Shown here piece after piece: positions 1-10,283 of a stretch of DNA of 64,000 bases (position 1 is its first letter; every line of letters starts with the position of its first letter). Source of the DNA: Isochrysis galbana (taxonomy: Eukaryota > Haptophyta > Isochrysidales > Isochrysidaceae). The stretch covers positions 1,678,208-1,742,207 of the forward strand of contig CM030939.1 in the NCBI GenBank assembly GCA_018136815.1. Reading direction: 5' to 3'. The notes beneath the pieces were generated by a model, which saw only the letters and a list, made by a program, of their open reading frames with translations, did not search any database and was not told the DNA's origin. A program made the position numbers and the translations under genes.

Positions 1-432
1 TTCACAAGGGTTGCATCTCTCTGCGGGTTTCGTTGCAGCTCAAAAGCCCAAATGAAGCTCACGCACCACGTTAGAGCTGCACAGTTCACCCTGCACGCCT
101 GGATCACCCATGCATTCGACTCATAGTGGTAGAAGTTGTGCCATGCACAGCCTTTCTTTCAGCACGTGAATGTGCGGAGACGCCGGACAAAGAACTATGC
201 GCGAGGAGGCTGTGATGTCCAAGGGCCCTAGAGCTCATCACGACGTGCAGTAGGCTAAAAGCAAGAACCTTGTTGCGTGTGCGCACCGCGCTGACTGTCC
301 GATCGGTGCTCGTTGCATCATGTAAGGCTGGCTCGCCCTAGCTCAAAGCCTCTACATTCATGAGCGCACAATGGCCGGATATGACAGCAACACAATGCCT
401 CGTCACCAAAATATGGCAGCCGCTCGGAACTC
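1..432. other. Intergenic stretch, nothing recognised
   Basis: This is the 3' flank of the CS-domain gene that ends at 433. I see no domain-bearing reading frame on either strand, no long repeat and no RNA gene. Confidence 0.5.
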
Positions 433-1786
433 CTACTGTGCGTCAAGCCGGAGCGTGGCCCACGGCCTCACATCCGGCTTAACCATAGTGATCACGACCT
501 CTCCATCTTCCATGGTCCAGGCGCAGTCGTCTGGTGAGACAGTCTCGAAGAGAGGAGCGATGGTCACAATATTGGCTCCGTCGATACTAACATCAATCCG
601 GTCGCCTCGGCCATGGCCCACCTTCACGCGACGCGCTGAGCCATGACCAGTGGGCGCTCCACGAACACGGACCTGCCATTGGAGGAGTGGGAGTGGGGCC
701 CGCACCCATTGGTAGACGCAAACGATACGCGGGTGGCGCGCAAGCTGCCGACCGGCGCCGCTCGAGGCAGGAGTGCATCCCTGGGGGCAAAGTGCCAGAT
801 GGCTGCCGCTCTCCGCTCGCTGTGCTGATCTCAAAGCAAGCGTGGCAAACGGGCCTGCGTCTCACCTCGACCTCGTCCTCTGTCTGGCTCCAAGAGTACA
901 CGCCGTGGTCCCCCTTGGCGAGGTGCTCGCCATCGGCGTGATTCGACCTTGCCGCTTCCTCCATGTGGCCTCGGCGGGCGCTTTGTACCCACTCGGCGTC
1001 GTGAGCCAACTCCTCCACCCGAAAGTCCACGTTCACCTCGGCACCCATGCCGGACACACCGTCTTCGCGCTCGCAACGGCCTATGTAGACATCACCGTGA
1101 ATCGAGAGCCCGGAGAGCCCTGCAGCGGCGGCCAGCAACTCCGCGCGACGGTTCCGTGGCCGCTTCCTCAGAGCGCCGACCTCATCGATGTACATTCGCA
1201 CTGAGCGCCACCCGTTCGTGGCCGAGCCCTGCGCCAGCGGGTAGGCCTCGCACGCCCCGCCCGCCGCGAGCGCGGTCATCGTGCTGGCCGACGGAGCCTT
1301 GAGTGTCTCGGCCGCGCCGGCGGCGCCACCAGCCAGCATATTTCTCAGCCGACCTGCTGTCTCGCGCGAGACGGTCGCGGTGTCCATCGCTGCGTCACTC
1401 GCAAAGCGTGGCGCCAGCAGCGCCGAGAGAACGTCAGACGGGCCAGAAATCGCGCTTTCGGCAGCGACAGGCTGAGCGTCATCGGCAGGTACTCGCACAA
1501 ACTCGAACCGCTTGCCGGCTGTCCTTGCCTCTTCCGCCCGCACGGCACGCTTCTCATTCCTCTCCTCCGCAAGCTCAATCTCGACTCCACGCGAGCGCAG
1601 ATAGGCAATCTTCTCAGCCTCGGTGTGAAGTGGAGGCTCGTCGGGGGGCGCGGGGGTTTGAGCGGGCGCGGCGTGAGGCGCGGCAGGCTCTGGCTGCATG
1701 ATGCCCGCGGCAGAGAGCAGCGCAAGCTTCTCTTCTTCACTGAGAGAGTCGAGGTGGCGCCCCGCGAGGAGAGTTTCGAGGGACAT
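433..1786 (-). CDS. CS (p23/NudC-like) domain protein, two exons
   Basis: Spliced model: exon 1 is 1786-866, the intron 865-673 (donor GTGAGA, acceptor GGCAG), exon 2 672-433. The join is phase 0 and gives about 386 residues. The intron splits a CS domain, the beta-sandwich of NudC, Sgt1 and p23 co-chaperones. Before the junction stands YSWSQTEDEVEV, and after it WTMEDGEVVITMVKP with the conserved Trp and Lys. The N-terminus (MSLETLLAGRHLDSLSEEEK) is followed by an acidic/basic, probably helical segment. The middle region around GDVYIGRCERE and FRVEELAHDAEW is well formed but I do not recognise it. A chaperone-adaptor role is inferred from the CS fold alone. Three TGA(C/G)TC-type sites and a hAT-like element lie 0.27-0.5 kb upstream. 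The domain call is firmer than the exact N-terminal exon. Confidence 0.75.
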
Positions 1787-2054
1787 GGGGAGAAAGAGGG
1801 AGATGTCGGGCGCGCGCGCGGGTGGGTGGATGGGTGAGGGCGGGGTGGGGAGAGCGAGCGAGCAAGCAAAGGGGAGGGCGAGAAGGGGGGGGGAGAGAGG
1901 GATAGGGAAGGGGGGAGAGGGCGGGACGAGAGAGGCCGAGACGGCTCTTCTCCCCTCTCTCTCCTTCTGTTTCTTGACATCGATTTGATTTCTACATTTA
2001 GAGGAGGGGCACTCTAAAAATAAGTCCCAGAGGGATTTTGCATTGCGAATTCAA

Positions 2055-2237
2055 CCTAGATGGGAAATACGGTGCAGGGGCCTGCAAATACAGCCAAATA
2101 CATATGTATTTGGCCTCCGGCCAAATACATTTCAAATACATTCGAGGCCTACAACCCAGGACACGCTTCAAATACAGCAAAATACAACTGTATTTGGTCT
2201 CTGGCCAAATACGGTAAATACGTATTTCCCATCTAGG
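2055..2237. mobile_element. hAT-like MITE, copy 1, complete with 8-bp target duplication
   Basis: A 183-bp element with 17-bp perfect terminal inverted repeats, starting CCTAGATGGGAAATACG and ending with its reverse complement. It is flanked by GAATTCAA at 2047-2054 and 2238-2245, an 8-bp target duplication as made by hAT-type transposases. The interior is AT-rich with nested palindromes built on CAAATACATATGTATTTG and GGCCTCCGGCC. There is no coding capacity. Related copies lie at 8122-8482 and 40945-41045. It sits about 270 bp upstream of the CS-domain gene's ATG. Confidence 0.88.
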
Positions 2238-2247
2238 GAATTCAATA

Positions 2248-2296
2248 GTGACTCAACAGCGCACCAACGCAGTTGAGTCGCCCACAGTTGAGTCAC
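2248..2296. promoter_or_regulatory. Cluster of TGACTCA/TGAGTCA-type sites
   Basis: GTGACTCAAC at 2248-2257 and its reverse complement GTTGAGTCAC at 2287-2296 bracket a third related site (GTTGAGTCG) near 2272-2280. TGA(C/G)TCA is the classic bZIP (AP-1/GCN4) recognition sequence. The cluster is upstream of the CS-domain gene on the minus strand. Regulatory use is an inference from the motif only. Confidence 0.3.
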
Positions 2297-2510
2297 TCTT
2301 GAGTTACCTCGAAAAACCCTCTAGTAGAGTGTAGAGCATCACAAAGCATCGCGGAATCGCGGCTTGGAAGAAGGCACACACACACATATTAAGGGGTATT
2401 CATTCACGGTGTGTGGTGCTCTCACAGCCAATTTATCAAGCTGGTGCTCGAAGTTCGCTCGAGGTTCACGAGTGATCGATACTGCAGACCACCCCAGCCT
2501 CCCTAACCTA

Positions 2511-2815
2511 GGGCGGCCAAACAATATTTTAACTTCTAAGAGCTAAGAGTGGAACAATGAAAAAAGTCGGGATTGAGGATTGAGGAAATGGCAAATGGCG
2601 AAATTATGGAAATGGAAATGCACCAAAGTAAAGCCTAAAGCGGTAGAAACCCCGGAAATCACCCATCTAGCATCTAGTCTAGCACAGCATTCACATTTTC
2701 GATGCCCTTTGGGCCCAGACGCCCAGACCCCCCCAGGAAGCCCCCACATCGAAGAGTCGAAGAGCGTAACCCAGCAACGGCAAAATACAAAATAAGCCTA
2801 AATAATTTACCAAAT
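2511..2815 (+). repeat. Truncated copy of a TA-flanked inverted-repeat element
   Basis: Starts with TA then GGGCGGCCAAACA and ATTTTAACTTCTAAGAG, and continues with CACCAAAGTAAA, GCGGTAGAAACCCCGGAAA, CACCCATCTAGCA and CGATGCCCTTT. The same blocks occur in the same order on the minus strand of the complete element at 62242-62812. The far terminal repeat is not found here, so this copy is truncated. Confidence 0.6.
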
Positions 2816-2834
2816 ATAAATACGTACGGGACGA

Positions 2835-3005
2835 GCCACAAGGCGGGAGCAGGAGGCAGGAGGCAGGAGGCAGGAGGCAGGCGGGAGGAGGCTCCTCGAT
2901 CGAGGAGGGAGTGAGTAAGGAAGCGGGCCGAAGCGGGCGTGGCTGCGAGATATCTATTTTAGGGCCGCGCGCGTGGTGAGATGCTGAAGAGGTGTTCTTT
3001 TTTCT
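2835..3005 (+). repeat. Dispersed GC-rich repeat (CCACAAGGCGGG...GGCGTGGCTG)
   Basis: Contains AGCCACAAGGCGGGAGC, a run of AGGAGGC units, GGGCGTGGCTGCGAG and a GCGCGTGGTGAG end. Similar blocks in the same order occur at about 43060-43195 and 62940-63095. No coding potential. I cannot assign a class. Confidence 0.35.
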
Positions 3006-3288
3006 TGCTCGACGGTCGTCCCCCGCCCGACCGAGAGTGAGTGCTCCTCACCACCAAGAGTGACAAAATCCTGGAAGTTAGAAGTTACAAAGTATACTGG
3101 AAGTTACGAAGTAAACTGGAAGTTACAGAGTATACTGGAAGACGCTCCCTCTGGCTTCGTCAGCGCCCTCAAAAGAAAACACCGGGTGGGAAGGTCCTCC
3201 CGCTTTATAACTGTAGTCACAGGCGAGGAGAGAGAGGCTCGCATAGTCTGGAGAAGAGCCCGAGCGGTGTGGAGAGAGAGTTTACTGG

Positions 3289-3439
3289 AGGCGGGAGGAT
3301 AAAGAAGAGAGGAGAGAGAGACGGAGGAGAGGGAAGAAGGAAATCTGAGAGGGGTGGCGTGTTGCGAGAAGAAGGAGAGAGGAGAGAGACGTAGAGTGGA
3401 GGGAAGAAGGAAGCCTAGGGGGGGGGGGGGGGGGAGAAG

Positions 3440-3497
<58 letters not shown>

Positions 3498-3780
3498 GGA
3501 GGGAGAGAGAGAGAGAGAAAGAGAGGGAGGGAGAGAGAGAGAGAGAGAGAGGAGGTCGTCGGGGGGGGAGGGACGGACGGACTTCGGGAGAGAGAGGAGA
3601 GGAGAGGCGGAGAGAGGAAATATAGAAAGGGAGAGGCAGAGATTCATGGGAACGGACGTGGGTGAGGAGCAGCAGAGAGTAATTCTCTCGTGCGAGGAGG
3701 AGAAGAAACGGTTCTTGTTATCGTGAGATTTTCCTCTTGTGGATGAAGGAGATGAAAGAGGGAGGGAGGATGTGTGTGTG

Positions 3781-3816
<36 letters not shown>

Positions 3817-3941
3817 GGGGGAGGAGGGAGAGATGACAGAGAGAAATGGGCGAGAGGAAGTGGGAGAGAGATAATCAAAGGGATGTGAGAGGAGAGAGAG
3901 AGGGCGGCGGGGGGGGGGGGGGGGAGAGAGAGAAGAGAGAT

Positions 3942-3978
<37 letters not shown>

Positions 3979-4018
3979 CGCCAAGACGCGAGAGCCAAGA
4001 AGAGAGTAGAGAGAGAGA
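3289..4018. repeat. Purine-rich GA/GAGAGG low-complexity tract
   Basis: About 730 bp that is almost all purine on the plus strand, with long (GA)n runs near 3444-3550 and 3784-3813 and G-runs near 3419-3434 and 3908-3925. It lies directly before the ATG at 4022 of the carrier-like gene and may form part of its 5' flank. The long open frames across it (REREREGE or SLSLSL) are artefacts of the dinucleotide repeat. Confidence 0.9.
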
Positions 4019-4021
4019 CGG

Positions 4022-6504
4022 ATGTCCACCTCTTCTTCCTCCAGCCCAGAGCGCAGCCGTCTGGTTCGAAGCGTGTCTGAGAACATTCACGCCCGCGCAT
4101 CGACGCTCGTCCGCACTGTCTCTGAGGACAGCCGCGCCCTCGAGGCCAGCAGGCAGCAGCTCGCTTCCACCATCTCCCACCTCTCCGTCTCAGCAGAGGT
4201 GACAGGGGGAGAAGTAGAGGAGGAAGGGGGGAAGGGGGGGGAGGAAGGGGGGGAGGGGAAGGAGTGGAAGAGGGGGAGAGGGGGAGAAGGGGGAGAGGGG
4301 GAGAAGAAGGGGAGAAGTTGGGAGAAGGGGAGAAGGGGAGAAGGGGGAGGGGGGGAGGTTAACTCAAGCGGCTGGGCTTCTGGGCAGCTTGCAGGGGACC
4401 TGGGCGGCACACGCGCACGCGCACACTCAGACACACACTCGCACTCACTCACTCACACACTCGCACGCACACACGCACACACTTTCACACTCACAGGCGC
4501 GGGGAAGAGGAGGGGAGGAGGCTCTCTGGAGGGCTTTCTTCCTAGCGGCTGGGCGTCTCGGTGTCGTTCTGTGTGGTTGCCGTTCTTGGGGTGTGCGAGG
4601 CAGGGGAAGACTTCTGGAGGAGGGCGTAGAGGAAGCTGAGGGCGGAGAGGCCTTGGCCATCGGCCGACCTTCTGGTGTCGACAGAGGTGGGGATTGGACT
4701 CCAGAGCCGTCTTGCCCGCTTCTTTGGGGCTCTAGCCATTTTTCTGGCGTCAACGGAGTTTGCTTTGGCGTCCCTTGGGAGCTCACGAGGGGGCCCGTGA
4801 GGGGGGGGGGGGGAGGTGGCCTCATGTGGGATCGTTTTTGTAGGTGCAGAGCCGGGGTTCTTTTGAAGGGAAATTGAATAGGCTGCGGAGGGAAGAGGGT
4901 GCCACCTCCAGAGGGGTGGTTGCAGCGGGTCGCGTAGGGAGTTAGGGAAGTCAAGTCGCACACTCGGCCTCCTCAGCGACAGTGGAGAAGGACGTCACTG
5001 GAGCCGTTGCGGCATCCAGAGTTGCCCACCTCTGGGACGAGGTGAAGCTCAGCTGAGCACGAGGTAGGAGACGGGAAACGCAGACGGCTGCGGCGGTTCG
5101 GGAGCAGACGTGGAACCAACCTGCCCCTGCTGCAACGATCTGCGGCCAACGGGGAATTGCCACGAGGGCAGCGTCTCGCAGTGGAGCGGGGCGTTCCACA
5201 GGCATGGAGACACCGGCAGACCCGTAATCACCGACCTGTCATGTCACTGCTTCCCTGTTGGTAGGAGACATTCAAAGTAGCATACCGCTCGACCGGGCTA
5301 GGGTTCTACGCGGTGGCGATGCGCTTCTTTGGCATGCCGCTCGAGCGGCTCGCAATGGTTCTGAACTCGTCGCAGGTCAGCGGACGCGGCCAGTTCAGCC
5401 AGGCCGTCAAGATTGTATTCGGGGACGGCGTACTGGCGCCCTTCCGCAACGTGGGGCGTGCCTCGATCGTCGCGTGGTTCCTCCAGTATTCCGTGATGGG
5501 GTGCGTGTTCCAGGTGTGTGATCGCACGCTCTCGCAGCTATTTGGGGTTAAGACAATACCCTACGGAGACGAGCTGATGGGCCGGCCGAACGACTCGGCG
5601 CTAAGCGCCGCGGACCAGGTGCGCCATCCGCACGCACCCTTCGCCTGCCGGCTGCCCGCCACCCGCATATGCGCCGTGCGCACGACTCATCCGTGAGCGC
5701 TGGTGCTCGCGCACATGCGCCCAGATCAAATCATCGACGAAGATCCTTCTTACGCCGATGCTTGCGGGTGCGATCGAGTCCACTGTCTCGAACCGCGCCG
5801 AAGCGCAACGCTTCTACGGCATCCAGAAGTTCGCCAAGATCGAGGCGACGCTTAACACCAATGTTGTCGCGCGTGGGCTCGGTCCCGGCTTCTGCGCCAA
5901 CGCCTCACGCAATTTCATCATGGCGTCGTCTAGCTTCGTCGTCACGCCACTTCTCTACCAGCGCTACTATCCGCAGGAGAAAAAGGACGCTCGCTCGCTC
6001 TTTTGGTTTGGGTTGGGCATCAATATTTTCGCAGGTGGGTGGGGCGGCGCGCAAGGGGGCGGCCACCGTGTCACCTCTAACTCGGGCAACCCCCGCGCCA
6101 GGCGAGCATGGCTGTCACGCCATGACGCTCGCGGCCCACGACTGGTACTTAGCACGCCTTAGGCTGACCGGCCTCCTCCCCCCTTGACTATCGGGCCGCC
6201 AGGCAACATGATTGCAATCACGCAGCAGGCGCTGTGGGGGCGCGCGCTCGATTACGGCGCCGTCGGTGGAGGCCGCCCCATTTCGTATGGTGCCGTCATC
6301 CGCGACGGGCTTAAGTCGGAGGGCATCGCAGCCTTCATCACTCCGACCAAGTGGTTTGCACGCGTGCTGATGAACGCACCGGTACAGGGAACGCTCCCAT
6401 GGTTCTTCAACGAGATCTTGCCCATTGGGGAGCCCGCGGCCCTGGAGGGAGCGCGTAGCATCGCACGGTCGTTTAAGGGAATTGGCAGCCCCGCACCGCG
6501 CTGA
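4022..6504 (+). CDS. Mitochondrial-carrier-like (SLC25 superfamily) membrane protein, five exons
   Basis: Model: 4022-4198, 4988-5041, 5265-5618, 5725-6034, 6203-6504; about 399 residues. All joins are GT-AG and phase-consistent. Exon 2's left edge is least certain, because a better polypyrimidine acceptor at 4976 does not fit the phase. The N-terminus is Ser-rich and helical. The rest holds carrier-like segments: FFGMPLERLAMVLN resembles a degenerate PX(D/E)XX(K/R) signature, GDGVLAPFRNVGRASIVAWF a matrix-helix/even-helix pair, and IMASSSFVVTPLLYQRYYP and TPTKWFARVLMNAPVQG the later repeats. Basic signature residues are poorly conserved, so transport activity is uncertain; another small multi-pass family is possible. 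Intron 1 (about 0.8 kb) is filled with AGGGG, CA and G-run low-complexity sequence. Confidence 0.6.
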
Positions 6505-7444
6505 GGCATATAGCATGTGCCATCCACGAGCGCTGCGGCTCGCCAGTTTTCGTCGGGATCGCGCTGGACGAATTTGTGGGGCTCGATTCATGACCCCGAT
6601 GCGCACATTCGAGTCACCCAGTTGCCGTTAAGTTCGGCCGACAGTTGGCCCTACGGTTGAGCTCCTCACTTGGCGCCGTGCATGGGGCGCCTCGCCCTGC
6701 AGCATCACCCCCGTTCGATCAGGGCTCCCGTCCTGGATCGGCATGTGTCAACGACTCGCTCCTGACCTGTGTGTCCACCCTTTTCACTTCGTTTCTACAT
6801 ACTCAACTCAAGGCGTCACTCTCCTCTCCGAGGAAGGGGCGTGCGTATCGTTGGCTCGTGCTCTTTGCGGTAGTAATGCGGCAAAGACTCGAAGCTCGTT
6901 GAAGGAATGCATCCGGCATGTGCGTACCTTCAGCACCCACCACCACTCGCATGGCGCAAATGGTTCGTGGTGTGGCTATTGCTGTTGTCGTCCTCAACAG
7001 CCGTCAAACATCAAACTCCTCAGGTATTGATTTCTGCATCTTCGACCGAGATGACTTTAATTATGTCATCTCGGTCAATTCTACTATCTCGTCGTCAGGC
7101 AATTCATGTAGCACGCGCCCATCTCCTGTCGTTGGCGCACTTACCTCGGCGACGGAGTAAGTCCGGAGCGAATAGCCCTCTCACTTTGAGCGAAGGTGTC
7201 ATTGCATCTCTGCGTGCCGAGTGGCGGCGCACGAAGCTGGGTAGTTCTCGCCGTCCATGGGGAGATCGGGAGCGAGTGGGAGCCCGTGTATCGAATGCCA
7301 CTCCATCTTGGTGTTTTACTTTAGACGTATCAGCCGATATGTGGCCCGCGTGTTTTGGGGCATCGACAATGTGCACACACTGTAAAAAAAGGGGGCGGCG
7401 GGAGCCACCAAGAGCGGCGGGCGGTGAAACTAGTACGCCCCAAC
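6505..7444. other. Intergenic stretch with one strong hairpin
   Basis: No convincing gene. The only structure I see is a 12-bp perfect inverted repeat, GACCGAGATGAC at 7044-7055 and GTCATCTCGGTC at 7065-7076, separated by 9 AT-rich bases. Confidence 0.5.
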
Positions 7445-7467
7445 TATCGTGCTAAAATGTAGCAGGG

Positions 7468-7610
7468 GCATGGAGCGCGCGCCGACTCCCACCTCTTTGG
7501 CCGTCATGACCGCCAGTAGGGGCGATGTGCCCATGGACACGCCGCCGTCGCCGAAGCGTCCGCGCCCGGACGACCCGCCCAACCAAGTGCACGCGAGACA
7601 GCTCTCGCGC
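7468..7610 (+). mobile_element. Fragment of LINE ORF1 5' end
   Basis: The ATG at 7470 opens MERAPTPTSLAVMT, followed by proline- and basic-rich sequence (MDTPPSPKRPRPDDPP). The full LINE's ORF1 at 31022 begins MERAPTAPTSQPPAVTT with nearly the same nucleotides (ATGGAGCGCGCGCCGAC). The similarity fades after about 140 bp, so this is a 3'-truncated fragment of a relative, not a working gene. Confidence 0.55.
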
Positions 7611-7971
7611 GCCAGCCCGCAACACGCACGAACAGCACACCATGGCAGCCATTGCCATTGCAGGCTGTCATGCCGACCAGCTCTCTCACACACTCACCAT
7701 CCACTGACACCAACGCCAAGAGCACGCTCCACACAACTCCCATACATATACATAGGGATAAGGAATAGGGAAGGCCTCGGGTCCGGGCCCCTACACTGCC
7801 GTGGTACCGCCCTCGCGCTCTCGCTCTCGCGCTAGGGGCTAGGGGCCGGCCCGGCGGAGGGTCCTCTCGTCCGTGAAGCTGCAGCTGCACGCTGCACGGC
7901 CCTTGCAGATCTCGTCGCGAGCACTCTGCACTCCTCGAGAAATAGAAGACTGCGCCTCAGCCTCAGGCGAG

Positions 7972-8020
7972 AAGCGTTCAATCACCATCACCCATAGCAT
8001 GGATGGAGCATGGAAAAGCT
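7972..8020 (+). repeat. Single copy of the GCGTTCAATCACCATCACC repeat
   Basis: GCGTTCAATCACCATCACCC followed by a GCATGG and GGAAAAGC block matches the array at 30262-30434, including the preceding AGGCGAGAA. Confidence 0.6.
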
Positions 8021-8121
8021 TAGATATGAATATGAGCTAGTTGTTGTTACCTTAGACTTAGAGTAACTTAGAGCTTAGAGCTCTATTTTTACTTATGCTA
8101 ATATCGGTCGGGGGACAGCAG

Positions 8122-8482
8122 CCTAGATGGGAAATACGGTACTAGGGCCTGCAACTACGGCCAAATACCAAATACAAATACGGGTGTATCTGCATCTGGC
8201 CTCCGGCCAAATAAATACATTTCACATTTCAAATGCATTCGAGGCCTACAACCCAGGACGCGCTTCAAATACATATGTATATGGCCTTTGGCTAAATACG
8301 GAAAATACGCATTTCCCATCTAGGGACACCAGCCAAATACATATGTATTTGGCCTTTGGCTAAATACGGAAAATACGTACTACTCCTATTTCCCATCTAG
8401 GGACACCAGCCAAATACATATGTATTTGGCCTTTGGCTAAATACGGAAAATACGTACTACTCCTATATATTTCCCATCTAGG
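8122..8482. mobile_element. hAT-like MITE, copy 2, with reiterated 3' end
   Basis: The left end CCTAGATGGGAAATACGG starts at 8122 and the first right end closes at 8323. The flanks are GACAGCAG (8114-8121) and GACACCAG (8324-8331), a 7/8 match consistent with an 8-bp target duplication. The right-hand part is then repeated twice: 8324-8401 (78 bp) and 8402-8482 (81 bp) each carry GACACCAG, CCAAATACATATGTATTTGG and end in CCCATCTAGG. The last repeat ends 65 bp before the DGAT2 ATG, so it must lie in the DGAT2 promoter or 5' UTR. Confidence 0.85.
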
Positions 8483-8547
8483 GACACCAGCCAGCTCAAA
8501 GAGAGGGAGTCCAAATCGGGACCTCGCTCTTCTCCCGCGAACAAAGA

Positions 8548-9635
8548 ATGGGAGCGCCGCCTGCGCCTCCGCCGTGCAGTTGGAAGTCCTTCTTGGTGGT
8601 GGGCGTGCTCTTCCCCCTGCACATCGTGGCGGGTGTGTTAACATGGCCGGTGCTGCTCATTCTTCTCGTGCGAGGCTCCACTACAGCCCTCGTTCTACTC
8701 CTCCTCTACACACCTCTCTTTCTGTTCCCCGCTCAGCGAAGGATGCCTGGGTGGAAGGGAGCCCAAGCTCTCTGGAGATGGTTCGACTACGAGAGGACGT
8801 GCCCTTCCTACTTTGGCACGTTTGGACTGTATGGTGCGAAGCAACACATCGATCCCCACCAGCAGTACGTCGTCGCATCTCATCCCCATGGCACAGTCAT
8901 CTTCCAGCGGACGTATTGGCAGACGGAGTTGCTCGGCCGCTTCTTCGAGCGGCGCGGCTGGAGGATGATTGGCGCGTCGGTCATATTCCGTATCCCCATC
9001 GTCCGAGAGCTTAGTCTCCTCTTCGGCGCGATCGATGCAGGTTCTGCACAGTGCGCGCGACACGAAGCTGCCGCGGAGTCCGCGCCAGCGCACTGACACA
9101 CTGACGCACTAACGCACCCTCTCACATGGTCGCTGCTCCTATCGCAGATAAGGCAATGTGCGAGAAGGTACTGCGCTCGGGCACCAACCTGGTCGTGTTT
9201 CCCGGTGGTCTCGACGAGGCGAATACGCTGGGCACCACCAGTGGCGACGTGCGCATCAAGACCCGCACCGGCTTCATCCGCCTCGCCATCAAGCATGGCG
9301 TGCCAGTGCTGCCCACTTTCACTTTTGGAGAGCTTGATGCAGTCGATGCGGTCGCCCTCCTGCCCCCCGCCGCCACCCAGTGGGTGAAGCGCAATCTGAG
9401 AATGTCGACCACCTTCTTTGCCGGGCGGTGGGGCACCTTTATTCCAAAACGGGTGCCCTTCAACATGTGTGTCGGAGCGCCTATACCGGTCACCAAGATG
9501 GACCCGTCGGAGACCGAGGTGTTTGCCATGCAAGTTGAGCGCGTGCACGAGGCATACAAGTCGGAGATCCAACGCCTTTACGAGGAGAACAAGCGCAAGT
9601 TTGGCTACGATGACAGGCCGCTCGTCTTCATCTAA
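8548..9635 (+). CDS. DGAT2: Acyl-CoA:diacylglycerol acyltransferase type 2
   Basis: Two exons, 8548-9040 and 9148-9635, around a 107-bp GT-AG intron (phase 1); 326 residues, within the usual DGAT2 range. DGAT2 makes triacylglycerol from diacylglycerol and acyl-CoA at the ER and lipid droplets. Residues 14-62 form the N-terminal membrane hairpin. The catalytic HPHG motif is at 112-115. Further family landmarks are FGAIDADK across the junction, NLVVFPGGLDEA, RTGFIRLAIKHGVPVLPTF and FGELDAV. The ATG at 8548 follows a MITE-derived leader by 65 bp. The gene looks intact and is one of the surest in the window. Wax synthase or monoacylglycerol acyltransferase specificity cannot be excluded from sequence alone. 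Confidence 0.93.
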
Positions 9636-9794
9636 CTAAACTTTCGCGCTCGAGCCAGCTCGTGCGACGCCAATGTAATATCCCCGCTGCAATACGTTGC
9701 GCTGCCACAGCGCTCTCCTTTTGACGATAGATAATATTCAAACGACAGCACGCTCTTGGAGGTGACCTTTACCACTAGTGCACTATTCCTTAGC

Positions 9795-9860
9795 TCAAAT
9801 TCAACATAAAAATCTTCTTAAAGATCTCCGCTACGTGTGCGGCGTGAGGCAGCGTGCTTA
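9795..9860 (-). mobile_element. LINE 3'-terminal fragment
   Basis: Read on the minus strand this is CACGCTGCCTCACGCCGCAC, ACGTAGCGGAGAT, then TTTAAGAAGATTTTTATG. It matches the 3' tail of the full LINE (before 37299) and of LINE copy 2 (before 52885). It is a severely 5'-truncated insertion. Confidence 0.65.
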
Positions 9861-9879
9861 TGTACCTCGCGAGCTGGTA

Positions 9880-10245
9880 ACTGGTAAGGGCGCCGTTCCG
9901 GGTTCCGGCCCCTTTGCCCTTTGTTGACGAGAGCCTCCCCCCCCCCCTTGGTGCTTTTCCTTGGGGAGTCGCCTAATATAGGTCGGTTCGCCTCACTGGG
10001 TTTTTACCAATTGTAACTTGTTGGGAGTTAGAATGGGAGCCGGGGGCCTGCGAGGGTGGAGATTTGAAGCGGGGTGCATGTGGCATCAGCACATCAGCAC
10101 GCGTCAAGGTGGCTATGGGCAGATGTGCTGTGGGCTGTGGGTTGTCGTGTTAGTACCGGGCTAGTGAGAGTAGTGGTAGTGGTACTAATGCTCAGTTACA
10201 GTTATATCATTATACGACGCATGTGTAGCGGGATTTTTTAAGACT
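9880..10245 (+). repeat. Dispersed repeat family B, copy 1
   Basis: Blocks shared with 45480-45830 in the same order: GAGCTGGTAA, GACGAGAG, TTGGTGC/TTTTCCT, GTCGGT(T/C)CGCCTCACTGGG, TTGTAACTTGT, GGGAGCCGGGGG, GGAGATTTGAA, GTACCGGGCTAGTG and TAGTGGTACTAA. A third partial copy lies reversed at about 42665-42765. No coding capacity seen. The right end (GTGTAGCGGGATTTTTTAAG) resembles a LINE tail, so it may be LINE-mobilised. Confidence 0.65.
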
Positions 10246-10283
10246 TCATTTCTCAGTTACCATCTATCCGGCACCCTCGCGCC

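Noticed and set aside
3282-4202. Several long open frames of SLSLSL or REREREG repeats on both strands
   Set aside because: They only reflect (GA)n and (CT)n tracts, which lack stops in several frames.
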